Shown in pieces: positions 35,597-47,994 of a stretch of DNA of 64,000 nucleotides. The position numbers were made by a program, and so were the translations under genes. The first letter of the stretch is position 1. Each line of letters begins with the position of its first letter. The stretch is from Diogma glabrata (taxonomy: Eukaryota > Arthropoda > Insecta > Diptera > Cylindrotomidae). The notes below the pieces were generated by a model. It did no database searches, was not told the origin of the DNA, and worked only from the letters and a program-made list of their open reading frames with translations. Location: contig OY856188.1 in the NCBI GenBank assembly GCA_963693315.1, positions 198,070,127-198,134,126 of the forward strand, in the 5' to 3' direction.

Positions 35597-35800
35597 TGTT
35601 CAAATGTACTGCCCAATGTTCAAATATTTTACTTTTTAATTTACTTAAAAGACGCGCAATCAAATCGATTGTAAGTTCATTTAATGTGTATCCATGTATT
35701 GTTTTAGGTAGATTTCATAGAAGAGTCTACCTATTTTTTAAGTTTAATTTTTTAACGTGTCACAAAAAAAAAAACCATACGCTAAATAAACCCTTGTTTT
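35597..35800 (+). other. Probable 3' UTR of the LINE
   Basis: It contains the direct repeat TGTTCAAATRT and an AATAAA signal in CGCTAAATAAACCC near 35780. The end point is not resolved and no clear target duplication is seen. Confidence 0.4.
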
Positions 35801-36470
35801 TTGAATGTATATATTTAGCTAGAATATAGGGGTTGATACAGTAAATTAATTACAAGAATGCATGTTTAGATGTTATAGAGTTGATGGTTGTAAAATAAAT
35901 GTTATATGAAAGAAACTCGAAAACCTAAACCTCTTTCTTATACCACAGAGGAATATTGCAATAAGTTCAATCGAATAGAAAATCGATCCAGCTATTACGC
36001 TTTTAATTGCATTTTGTTTTCTGATTTTATGTCCACACCTAAAGTCTTTAAAAACCAATGACCTCAAGTAGGAAAACAATCAATAGAAAACAAATTAAAA
36101 ATAACAAATAACTCTATTTTAATTGATTCACTAACGGCTACTTTTTTTGTTTTTAAAAAGTGAATTTATTGTATCATAATAAAAATATAAAACTATTGAA
36201 TATAATGGAAGAGTCGTTAAAAATAGCTTTATTGTAAGTACAGAAGAAATACATTTAAGTATTTAAAAACTAAAATTGCTGTACTAGTTGAGCTCTATGG
36301 TGATATCATAAACGACTGACTGTCAGCTGTGTATTGCTGGGTATCGTTAATCATATTTGATAATAAATAAACGTACCCAAACCAATAATTTAAGACACAA
36401 TTTACTAAAATTAAATATCTACCGTCAGCTCAACACCTATCAAATACATTTCATGCAAACCAGCGCTTAA
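35801..36470. other. Gene-free intron sequence
   Basis: AT-rich with no recognised gene. Confidence 0.4.
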
Positions 36471-36656
36471 GCCTCATTGACACTAAGATAGTTTACAATC
36501 TACTATATCCAGCGAGTTTACTAGCAGCTTGTAAACTCGCCTAGTGTAATCATGTTTACAATCTAACTAGCAGGTCTACCGAAAAAGTTGATTGGTTGGC
36601 TACTTTACAATCTACTCGCCAGCTTGCTTGTAAACAATCTTAGTGTCATCGAGGTT
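36471..36656. mobile_element. 186-bp MITE flanked by TTAA
   Basis: TTAA at 36467-36470 and at 36657-36660 bracket inverted ends: GCCTCATTGACACTAAGAT at the left, and AACCTCGATGACACTAAGAT read inward from the right. Internally, TTTACAATCTA and TTGTAAAC words recur. A TTAA target duplication fits piggyBac-type mobilisation; the superfamily is otherwise inferred. Confidence 0.8.
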
Positions 36657-36732
36657 TTAAACGATGGTCAAAATATCGATTTTAGTATCCAACTAAATGA
36701 TTTCTGGCTTTATCTTCTATTTTAACATTGTC

Positions 36733-36838
36733 TTTATTCTCTCTCTCCCTCTCTCTCTCTCTTTCCACACTCTCTTTCTCTTTACCTTTCTCTCTCTTTC
36801 CTCCCTTTCTTTCTTTTTACTTCTCTCTCCATTTCTAG
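36733..36838. repeat. Pyrimidine-rich (CT)n tract
   Basis: About 100 bp of almost pure C and T on the + strand (CTCTCTCTCTCTCTTTCC and similar). Confidence 0.9.
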
Positions 36839-38079
36839 CTCTTAGTCTTACAGTTTACGGTGCGAGCGAGTAGTACTTCTTGGTCCCAAAATGCAGATAC
36901 GTGAAACAAAAACTGCTCTTCCCTTTCAAAATAGTTCAACCGGGATCCTATCGATATCTGGTCCTTTGCCATTCTTATTTTGTTGATTAAGAAATCTTCT
37001 TCTACTCTTGTGAGATAAGGTACCAAAACTTGACGGTTCGTTTGCTTATGGTAGTTTTCATTTGTTCAATTTAATCAATTTTAGGAGTTGATGGCAATTT
37101 TTTATCAAGTTCCAAACATTTGCAAAGTATCTTACAGTTTTGAAACCATTTCCTATTATGAATTTTACTGTGGATAAAAGAGGTCAATTGAAACGTTCGA
37201 CACTTTTTGAGTCACATTTTTTTAGGAATGTCATGTTCTTGTAGGTTATGTGTAATTGCTGCGTTATATCTATTAGCTATCTATCTGATATTCCGGAGTG
37301 TTTTTCGCTTGAACATAATTATGTTTGAATATAACAGCAATATGATTAATTTTCATACAACGCTTTTTTATGATCGAACGTCAGATATATTTGGGGATTA
37401 TTTCTTAGATGTATCATGGCGTGTGGATTTGGTTTTTCGTTCTAATAGTTCATAGTTCCGGTATACTAACCAAATATTGCACAAAAAATGTAAAATTATC
37501 TTAAATACAACCAATATGTCAAACAAACACATAAATGATGTTTCATAAAAAACGAAAGTTATTTTTTTAAACTATTTTTAAATGAAACTAACAGAGCTAG
37601 AAAAACAATATCAATAAAATCGAAATTTATTTAAAATTGTATGTAATGTATTTATAGTTATATACTTCTATATTTATAAAAAGGAAATGATAATTGAATT
37701 TAGTTATTATATATTCACAATTATGGTTTGAGTCATTTGTGATTATGATTGAACAGGATATGTATTTAGTTGTTTTAGAAAACAAGACAAACATTTAATT
37801 TGCTATAGCAATATATGGTTAATTATTTCATTGCCTGGAATTAATATTTACAAGCTATCTATGAGTCGAGTTGTAAACAGGCGAAAATATAACTCAAGAA
37901 TCCACACCAGTCCCATTTCATCATTTGTACCCTTTATAGTTTATATAATACCTGTCGAACCCATACAACCTGCCAACTAGGCAGTTCTAGTATAATGGTA
38001 GTTATAGAACGTTTAGTGCTAGTTATACTAGAGCTAAACTAAGACATTGCATACTACACTTTAGTGAATCAAATGACCA
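36839..38079. other. Gene-free intron sequence
   Basis: No recognised gene. An 82-codon + frame at 37207 has a hydrophobic, cysteine-containing N-terminus but matches no family I know and is probably chance. Confidence 0.35.
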
Positions 38080-38680
38080 ATACGCCCTGATTGATGCCAT
38101 TGAAAATCTATTGGATACATGTAACAGATACAAACAGATTTGATAATATTCTTAAAGTGTAACATAAACACTTACTTTTTTGTTGTAAAACTCCTTTTCG
38201 GTAGGGTTGCCTTGCCACCTTTTTAAATGCTCAAAGTTATACACAAAGTTGTAGAGATTGTTTCAAACTTGAAAGTGTATAAAACTTTAAGTATCTTGGT
38301 CTATCACTAGATTGTAAATTGGATTGGAAACAACACGTCTTGGTTTAAAAGAAGGTTCTGAACTATTCAATCAGTAAACTCTATCTCCTCCGTCAAAATT
38401 GTCCTGAAGGTGTACGCAAGCTATAGTATATCATGCTCTAGTTGAATCCAAAATTCTATACTGTATCTCTAGCTGGAGAGGTACATATAAAACTACCCTG
38501 CAGCCTGTTCGGTGGCTCAAAAGCATGAAACCCGAATTATCTACAGGAAAAATAGAATGACCAAATCAATGCCTATATATCTATGAAAGCAAATATTCTC
38601 TCTGTGAAAAATTTATATGTTTACAAAATTATCAAAATATTTTTCTTGAGAAGCCTTTCTTGAGATACCTAACTGGACTA
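38080..38680 (+). pseudogene. LINE pol C-terminal remnant
   Basis: Broken + frames read FKYLGLSLDCKLDWKQHV, LNYSISKLYLLRQNCPEGVR, ESKILYCISSWRGTYKTTLQ and IYRKNRMTKSMP. They are collinear with the segment after the reverse transcriptase thumb in Jockey/R1/CR1-type LINEs (YLG--LD-KL-W--H, then Y-I--W-GTYKT). Several stops interrupt it. Only this C-terminal part survives. Confidence 0.75.
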
Positions 38681-41600
38681 GTACGTTTTTCAAATTTTCG
38701 AAAAATAAAAGAAAATTTTGTGAGAAGTGAGAAGCAAAAATCGATAGAAAATTTTCCATAAATCGAGAAAATGGATCCTCGAAAATAATCTCTAGCAGCT
38801 AATATATTCCAAAGAAACGCATGTAATACCAAATATGTATAAACTCAAAAATTTATTAAGAGAAACTCATGCCTACGAATTGGAAAACTCAATCAAAATT
38901 AATTCAAAAATCTATTAAAATTTCATTATAAAATAAATTATAATTCAAAAAAGTTTTATATTTTTGCAAAATGATATGTTGAAACAGTATAATATAATAA
39001 TACTCGCCAATAATGCTCGCCAACATGATAATTTTCCGCTCGTATTATTGCAGCACTCTTGCACTGTAATTTCATACTTGAGTAAAATGAGTGTCATTTT
39101 GGGATCGTTATACAATATACTACATAATTTCAATCATAAATTTTTGATTTTATCCCATTATCAATTTTATTTCAGAAATTATGTTTGCACTCTGCTTATG
39201 AAAGGTCCGCAGAATCCTTGACATACCAGAATTTAGAGTTGATTTCGCAGTCAAATATTAAAATTTACATGCGCGATTGTTTTTATTTTTGTTGGAGTAG
39301 AGTAAATCCTATCATCACTGTCTTTGGCTGTGTCTGATGGTATAAATTCATGCCATGTGTTGACATGTACATAATTATACGAATAAAGAATGAGTATAAT
39401 TTTATTTGATATATAAAGAATTTTCACGTTGCTCAAAATCCAAATTATGTTTGACACTAATAAATTTGACAAATTTCAGTTTGTTATGAAATTCTTAAAA
39501 AACGATTTGTGCAGTCAGTGTACTTATACTTACACATACGGAGCCAAAATATAATCAATGATTTTGAAAAACAAACAATAAATTGATTTGTTAAAATCGT
39601 ATAAAAATTGTGTAAAATGATGAAATATTGACAATCAATATGACAATATCAATATTTTTTAAAATATTGATTCGATCCTTCAACTATTGAAAGTCAATAT
39701 AAAATATTGACAGATGTAGGTCAAACATTTCTAACAAAAATTAAAAGATGTCAATCTCGTGTAAGGATGTAGTGGTTCTGCATGATTGATTTATTGCCTA
39801 TTCAAAAATGAACAAAACTTTAACTTTACCATAATTACCATAAAGTATAGCCTCGTTTTGAATCATAAAACCACTTGGTATTTTAGACCAACGTGTATTT
39901 AAAGATGCCAATTTTTTTATAACTATTTATCTGTCTTCAAACTGTTTTTATGTATTTATAGTTTCTAGACTAGTTTAAAAAAAATCTGGTCCCATTGATG
40001 TAGATCCCAGTCATATTAAAGCTGAAGTCCTTTAAGTAAAACCAATTAGGAATAGTAATTGGCCACTTGGGAGGATCTTGCCACATCTAACAACTTGTAG
40101 ATGATGCTATACGATTTACGTGACTTGGCGACTGAACTTTTAGACGAGTTACATCTACCATTCTGCTGCTTGTTGGTGGTAATATCTATACTTTTTTTAA
40201 AGATCACCTAAGTCCGTTCAATTTTTATGGCTATAAATTTAGTTGGAAATCTTTAGACAGATACCTTATTTCAAAGTGTTGAACCACAGAGCACCATTCA
40301 CAAGGTTACGTTTCATTCATAAGATGGCTAACACGGACAACTCGATTGAACCCACAAAGTGTTTATATAAGTATATCTAAGTCTAACCGAAGTCTATACG
40401 GCGCCTGAAAAATGGTATTGGAATGTTATAATGGAATCCATCCGCTCCATTTCGAAAGCGATTTTACTGCTAATTTTAGAAAAAATGTGGTCCGAATGAA
40501 GTTTAAAAAGTATCAAATGTTTAGCATAGAGGTGTGGTGGGAAACGATTATTATACTTCAAATCCCAACATTTATTTGTAGATTTTTTGGTCCTAGTCTT
40601 TGAAATGTTTTATAAAGAAACTCTAAAACCTATTTGTGTTACTAGGCGAATAAGACATTGTTTGAACAAGACTTAGCCATATACCATACACTTTTAAACG
40701 GCAAAAACCTTGTCCATATTTTGGATGAAAAACTTTTGTAAAACATGAAACACAATATTCTGTCTAAACTTAAACAAGATTAAAATATATGTACATAATC
40801 AATCAATTTCACTTTATTGATTCTAATGACAGATGACATCAAAAAAACAAATTTTGTAACATTAACCTCGATAAATAAAATTTTTGCTTTACTCCTTAAC
40901 ATTATAAAATACGTTGTAAAAATTCAATAAACAAATCAACAAAAATTCAAAGTTATTTGAAATCCTGTTTACATTTTTTTTATTTATTCAAAGCTACCGT
41001 GTTTAAAGAACAATCTAGATTCTAGAACATTTTAACCTAGTAAACAAAATCTAAAGAAAATACTTTATTTGTTTTGAGATTTGTTTGAAGGTGTAATGGT
41101 ATTTACCATATCAAAGCGAACGATGGGTTCTATTAATTTAACCCTGGAGCCTTACTGTTTCAACAATTATTGTTTTCCCATTGACACAAAATTATATTAA
41201 AAACATTTGTATACAACAAAACACTTTTATCCGTCCCCACTGTAAGAAAATTTCAAAAGAAAATCAACTTTTCTTTTCACTAGTTCCATACAAAAAAAAA
41301 CTTTCAACTTGAATAATTCTTTATGTTGAATTTTTATAAGAATGGAATATAGAGTTATATTGTCTACAGTGGAATGTAGGAATTCCCATACAATATTATA
41401 TGACTCATTGTATTTCTCTTGAATTTTGTTTGTTTTCATTTTAATATACTTTTAATTCATTATAAATGAAGAAAACAAGTTATACAAAATAAAACTTTAA
41501 TAGTTATACAGTCTCGTCATAGTTAATCGTTAGCGGTTTTGATAGTTTCTTTATATAGTTATGATAAATATTTTGAAATTACTTTTTATTAAGAAAACCA

Positions 41601-43975
41601 AAATTTATGTTTTACAGCTATAAATTATTAATGATGAATTATGTTCGGTAAATTTGTTGTATAGATTATGTAAAGTGGTATTTTGATAAAATAATTTGCT
41701 ATAAATGATTAAGGGCTGATTTGTTACATGGTTGCTCCATTATAAACCATTATATTTTTCGTTTGCATCCCATAGGGAGATTTTAACGTCTTGAGTTCAG
41801 TTTTGACATCCAACCACCGTGCCGGTTTTGACATAACGTTATCTCGCTAGTGTTGTCGTTCCTTCCCAGTCGATTTTTTTCTACATGACCAATCTAAAAA
41901 AACTGACTAGTTTATTCGGATTTGGCAGATTTTGAGTTAGACGTTCAGAAACAAGATCCAGATTAGGTCATAGAAAATTTCTGCAGAAGCAGTCAAAACG
42001 AAATGGAAGAATATAGGAATGTACGAAAATAAGTTAATCGAAATCCTAGAAATCACTTTAATTTAACATCAGCCGACATCTATATTTTTAAAAAAATATT
42101 CCCTCTTACTGTGTGACGTTTTGAAACGTACACACACCGTAAACAAAAGATAAATTTATTTAATTTAAAAATAAAAATATTTGTATCTTTTTATTCGTAT
42201 AAAATTTATTATGTCTAATTTAAAACGCGTGCCATAAAAAAAATTAAAACCTAAAATTAGATAGACCGCTAAATTGAAACTGTATAACATTAATATAACC
42301 AAAACTCCGAAAGGAGATCAAAATAACCGATTATTGTAACAGATGGTGGATTTGACGTTATAACTTTATACAAGAAATAGAAACGAGAAAAATTTGGTGG
42401 AACCTTTTGTTCATTCTGATATGGGTAAAAAAAAAATTTTGTGTGTTCATGTTCTATCTGTATCTATTTTTTAATGGAATTATAGAATAATAGAAAGGAT
42501 AATAATGATTAGTTAGTTTCGAGGCAGGAAAATAGTTTTTTTGTTTTATGTTTGAATCAAAAACTTTAATTAGTGTCAGAACAAAATTTATTGGGTTATT
42601 AATGATTATATTTTTTTTAACGATTTAAAAAATTAATTGGATTTTATATTTTTAGTTTATAGAATTTATAAGTTTTAGTTTGTTTTTGTTATAACGAGAT
42701 AGACTATTTGTCTTTGATAGAACTATGCATTTGAGTTGACAAGATTTTCATTCGATTCGCAGCCTTTAAACAAAAATATCGTCTTTGAAAGGCATCAGTG
42801 TCGTAAGAGCACAGAGAAAACCCAGCAGTTAGGACGAGGTCTAAAGATACCGTACGAACTGTGGACAAAGAAAACATCGATTAACTGCCTTAAATCTGAA
42901 TATAAAAACCAGTTCTCTTTAGTCTTTACTAATACAAGTGGAGTTATTACCACCACGAGAGCTGTTTACTCCTTTCAAAGTCGCATGGTTCCTTTTATCT
43001 GACTACGATTAGTTCCACAAAAGAGATCTGGTTAAATGATTATGGTTGAAATTCTTCTAAATTTCCTCAATTCTATGTTAAAGACAGAGTCAAGATTTAG
43101 CAGAACGGTTGAAACGATTAAACTGCCATTTGGATTTGGTATTTGTATATCATAGCATGACACGTATTAGCGTTTTTTTTAACTATGCCGCCATATCTAT
43201 GTCGTGAGTTGGATTTATTTTTGGATGGATTTCAATTCCCTCCAACGTTTAACCATGTAGTAGATATCTCTAGCATGATAAACAAGCATTTATTTTTGCT
43301 GACGGCTCAAATCTGAATGATTGCCTCTACATCTAATTATACATTTCCTTTGATGTTGATATTTCCACTGGTTAAGTTGTTAACAAAATAACGGTGCATA
43401 TGAACCCAGTCTTTAGGCATTAGTAAGAATAATTTTCTAATCTATGTCCTGCTCTTACACGACTAACAACAGAATGTAATGTAAACAAAACTGTTAGAAT
43501 TAATACGAATAGAATTAAGCGCCATGAGACTATGAGAAAGCGCCAGGCAAAAGATTATTATTAATATTCTTTCCCTTCCTTTATTACCCATAATGCTCAA
43601 ATTTCCTTAAATTATTTAAAACAAAATTCTAACTCAAACCACAAGTATGCTATACAATACCTCTCCAAATTTTCTTATATTTCAATAAAAACCATAATAT
43701 TTTCATGTAATATAATTTTCTTTTCCAATTTGATCTAATTTAAATAAAATACAACTTACAACAACAAATCAAGAAAAATCCAATAATTTTCTTAAACAAC
43801 AACAAAAAAAGTTATACAAATAATAATAATAAGATATTAACCTAAAAATTTATTGAACGTGAAAAATAATTTTATTATATATTTTTTTAGTATTATTTGA
43901 TTTAAAAGTAAAAACATTTACTTAATAAAATAAATTCAGCAATTTTCCTTAACTTTTAAATTAAATTTCATACAG
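38681..43975. other. Gene-free intron sequence up to the second myosin exon
   Basis: AT-rich with no confident gene. Around 40010-40600 there is slightly GC-richer, coding-like but stop-ridden sequence on the + strand (GPIDVDPSHIKAEVL, then YNGIHPLHFESDF). An 88-codon + frame at 42736-43002 has no known motif. AT-rich inverted words (AATATTGA/TCAATATT) cluster at 39620-39710. Confidence 0.4.
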
Positions 43976-44038
43976 ACATATACAGGTTCAATATTAGTAG
44001 CTGTGAATCCTTATAAGGAAATTGATGTATATTCGACG
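43976..44038 (+). CDS. Myosin heavy chain motor-domain exon encoding YTGSILVAVNPY
   Basis: A 63-bp exon lies between acceptor TTTCATACAG and a perfect donor, GTAAGT, at 44039. It reads TYTGSILVAVNPYKEIDVY then ST, in phase 0 at both ends. It continues the 19701 exon (DEIY|TYTGS) exactly as in myosin heads, where I-Y-T-Y-T/I-G-S-I-L-V-A-V-N-P-Y lies just before the converter-distal loop and upstream of the GESGAGKT nucleotide-binding loop. The GESGAGKT exon was not found to the right, so the next intron is either longer than 20 kb or the exon was missed. The class is undetermined. Confidence 0.92.
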
Positions 44039-44289
44039 GTAAGTTAGAAAATAGAAAATATGTACATACTATTTTTATTTTTTTTTTTTTATAAATTTTA
44101 AAAAAGTTTTTTATTTTGGGTTAAGAATTAAAAATGGGGGAAAATGTTGTCAAAATGTTTATAATTTAAATTTATTTTCGTTTTTGGTCGATTTGATAGA
44201 AAATTTTGGAATTACCTAGGATTAAAATTAAACTTTAAGAGAAAACAAATGTGTCGGAAAGTAGAGGATAAACACGATTATGATACATT

Positions 44290-46384
44290 TAAAATAATAA
44301 TTAAAAATATGGAGGCCTGAAATCTCACAGCTCTGAGATATCAAGACTTCGGTCTGGGTTGAGGATTTTTATATAGTTTTCGGCAAAAATCTTTTATGAG
44401 GACATTGTTTTTTAGTTTTGGACAGCGATGTATATCAAACATAACTCTTTGTTATACTACAAGTATTTTTTATCTCTGTTTAGAAATTTATTACAAAACT
44501 AACGCGAAACATCAATACGTTGCCGGAAAATTATAACAGATAATAAATTAACATAATTTAGTGAAAAGATGATACACTCACCAAACTACTCAAAAACCTC
44601 TCCATTTAGCGTTTCGAAAAAATATCACAAAATCACAAATTCGTATTTCTTTCAAAATTCCAAAAATATTCCAAAAATTAGAATAAAATCAAATATTTAA
44701 ACTTTTTCTAAATCCCAATAATATTCCAAAAATTCTTAAAAATTCAAACTTTTCCAAAATTCTAAAAATATTGCAGAAATTATTACAAAATCAAAAATTC
44801 AAACTTTTTTCAAAATTCCAAAAGTTATAATAAAATCAAAAATTTTAAATTTTACAAAATTCTAAAAATATTGCAAAAATTCTTACAAAATCAAAAATTT
44901 TTCATAATTTTGAAAATATATATAAAATACAAAAACTCTATTTTTTCAAAATTTTAAAAATATTGCAAAATTATAACAAAATGAAAAATTGAAACCTTTT
45001 TCAAAATTCCAAAAATATTCCAAAAATTAGAATAAAATCAAATATTTAAACTTTTTCTAAATGCCAATAATATTCCAAAAATTCTTAAAAATTCGAACTT
45101 TTTCCAAAATTCTAAAAATATTCCAAAAATCAAAAATTAAAACTTTTTCCAAAATTCTAAAAATATTGCAAAAATTATTACAAAATCAAAAATACAAATT
45201 TTTTTCCAAATTCCAAAAATATTTCAAAAAGTATAACAAATTCAAAAATGTCCATGTCCAATTTCATTTTCAATTACATTTGCGTCATAAAACAGTTACA
45301 TTTTTTTCCAAAAAATTGGCTAAAAAAATAAATGAAATCATTTTTGACACACTTGACATTATTTTTTGACAAACTTAAGCTGACTCTCCATTAGTCTTTT
45401 TCATCTTTTTTTCTAGCCAAAATAGAACGAGAAACCATGATTAATTTTCTAAAGAGAGAGTTAGACGAATATCACAATTTTTTATAGAAAAAATATTTAA
45501 TAGGATTGGAATTGTGACATTTCACCATTATTTTTAATAAACAACTAATTTTATTACATATTTTTAACAATGTCGTATCCATCATAGACTGCATAATAAT
45601 TTTAAATATATTTTTTCAGAATAAAAGTCGTCTTTTTCTATAAAAAAAAGTCTTGCTCTATAGACTTTTTTTTATAGTAGAACAAAATAAAAAATAAAAT
45701 TTCATTTTAAACAAATAATTAATTTTATTTTTTTCCAAAAATTTGGAATAAAAAAATAAATAAAAATCTTTCTTCTGACACACTTGACAACAGTTTTTTG
45801 ACAAACTTATGATGCCATAATTCTCAATAATAATAATAAAATTTCATTTCAAACAAATAATTAAATATATTTTTTTCCAAAAAATTGGATAAAAAAATAA
45901 ATAAAAATCTTTCTTCTGACACACTTAACAACATTGTTTTGACAAACTTATAATGCAATAATCTAGTTTTTGATCTCACATACCAATCCCGACCATCCAG
46001 ATTTCTCCACATTCTTTGTTCCTACTCATTATCGCTTAAAATGAACGTTTTTTAAGCAAAAACTATGCATATTTCCTTGTTTTGACACACTTGACGATTT
46101 TTTGACACACTTCCGGTACGTTGTCGAACACAGTCCTTTCGGCTCTTACCATTGAGTGTACCTATTTTTAGAATTCAAAATTTTTCAAATCCCTTCAGCC
46201 GTTTTCTAGATTTCGTCGGTTGTGACGGACGGCCAGCCGGCAGACAGACATACATTTTTTTTGCTTTTTTAGAATCAGTATTAGGACCTACTAACGTCGA
46301 GAAATGCCAAAAAAAAGTGGGGGTAAGAATTTCACTTTGAGCTCATGAATGTAATACTTATAAGTCTTTCAGACCGAAGTAAAA
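44290..46384 (+). repeat. Minisatellite-rich repeat, copy B
   Basis: Starts TATGGAGGCCTGAAATCTCA CAGCTCTGAG, with ACTTCGGTCTG at 44346. It continues through about 800 bp of imperfect AAAATTCCAAAAATATTC units, TGACACACTTGAC blocks and CTTCCGGTACG. It then has GATTTCGTCGGTTGTGACGG, GCCGGCAGACAGACA and GTGGGGGTAAGAATTTCACT, ending with CAGACCGAAGT at 46380. The ends ACTTCGGTCTG and CAGACCGAAGT are complementary. Open frames inside (for example 45061-45369) are artefacts. Confidence 0.85.
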
Positions 46385-46850
46385 TAACAAAGTATTTTGA
46401 CAGTTATTTAACAATCATTTTAATTTTTCTTTTGTTTTTTGTAAATATATTATCTAGTTTTATTGAAGAAAATAGTGAAAAAAACCGCATATAATACATA
46501 TAACAATTTTAAGGTTATTTATTTTCTCTATTTCCCCAATTTTTTCCTATATACCATTTAATGTGTCTTTGATAGTGTATTTGTTAAATTGTGTTTGATA
46601 AATGCCTTTTAATTATGCCTTTTAATTTATTTACCATTATTTGGGTGGCTGACAAATAAACATAGGATCTTGATGAAACTTTGACTTATGATCCGGGTTC
46701 ACTTGAAAATAGAAGATCTGGATTCATTTCAATATTGTACAAAATAGCATGGGGTCTCCCGAACACCTTTAATTTTGAATGTTGTAATTTGTAATTTTGG
46801 ATTTCGTATCGTAATGAAAGTATAAGGTTTAAGTTCTGTTTCCAATACTT
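46385..46850. other. Spacer between repeat copies B and C
   Basis: AT-rich unique-looking sequence, with ACTTCCGGTT words repeated near 46860-46885. No gene. Confidence 0.4.
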
Positions 46851-46859
46851 CTGCATACC

Positions 46860-47975
46860 AACTTCCGGTTTGTCACTTCCGGTTTTTTCGATAAAACACT
46901 TTTATGACTACATTGTTTTTAGTTTTATGCAGCCATGTATATTATTTCTTTCAAAATTCTAAAAATTATAATAAAATCAAAAATTGAAACTTTTTTTCAA
47001 AATTCCAAAAATATTCCAAAAATTATTACAAAATCAAAGATTAAACTTTTTTCAAAAATTCTGAAAATATTGCAAAAATTATAACAAAATGAAAAATTGA
47101 AACTTTTTCAAAATTCTAAAAATTAGATTAAAATCAAATATTTAAACTTTTTCTAAATTCTAATAATTTTCAAAAATCAAAAATTCAATCTTTTTCAAAA
47201 ATTCTAAAAATATTGCAAAAATTATAACAATATCAAAAATTGAAAGTTTTTTCAAAATTTCAAAAATTATAATAAAATCAAAAATTTAAAAATATTGCAA
47301 AAATTATAACAACATCAAAAATTGAAACTTTTTCCAAAATTCTAAAAATATTGCAAAAATTATTACAAAATCAAAAATACAAACTTTTTCAAAATTTCAA
47401 AAATATTTCAAAAACTATAACAAATTCAAAAATTTCTGTGTCCAATTACATTTACGTCATAAAAACAGCTGAATTTTTTTTGCCAAAAAATTGGCTAAAA
47501 AAATAAATGAAATCATTTTTTGTCACACATGACATTTTTTTTTTGACAAACTTATAATGCCATAATTCTTTTTAATAATAATAAAATTTCATTTCATCCA
47601 AATAATTAATTTTATTTTTCACCAAAAAATTGGGTAAAAATTAAATAAAAATCTTTCTTTTGAGACACTTGACAACATTTTTTTGACAAACCCAACAATT
47701 CCGACCGTCAAGATTTCTGCAAATTCAATGTTCCTACTCGTAATCACTTAAAATGAAAGTTTTTTAAGCAAAATATATGCAAATTTCCTTGTTTTGACAC
47801 ACTTGACGATTTTTTGACACACTTCCGGTACAGTTATCGAACACATCGTCCTTTCAGCTCTTCCAATTGAGTAAACCTATTTTTAGAAAAAAAGGTTTTG
47901 AAATCCGTCCAGCGGATTTCTAGATTTCGTAGGTTGTGACGACAGGCCGACCGGCCGGCAGACAGACATACATTT
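46860..47975 (+). repeat. Minisatellite-rich repeat, copy C (truncated at both ends)
   Basis: Begins near TTTTAGTTTTATGCAGCCAT (46918). It holds the AAAATTCTAAAAATATTGC units, the TGACACACTTGACGATTTTT block and ends at GCAGACAGACATACA, directly abutting copy D. Confidence 0.85.
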
Positions 47976-47994
47976 TTTTTTTGGAAATCAATGG

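Larger units (their letters stand above)
19817..43975 (+). other. 24.2-kb intron of the myosin gene
   Basis: The interval runs from donor GTATCC (19817) to acceptor TTTCATACAG (ending 43975). It is inferred from the exact phase and the uninterrupted motor-domain sequence of the two flanking exons. It holds the MITE dimer, one minisatellite repeat, the Crypton, three LINEs or LINE pieces and the TTAA MITE described separately. Confidence 0.8.

Noticed and set aside
45061..45369. 102-codon lysine/phenylalanine-rich ORF
   Set aside because: Lies wholly in the AAAATTCCAAAAATATT minisatellite and recurs with breaks in the other copies.
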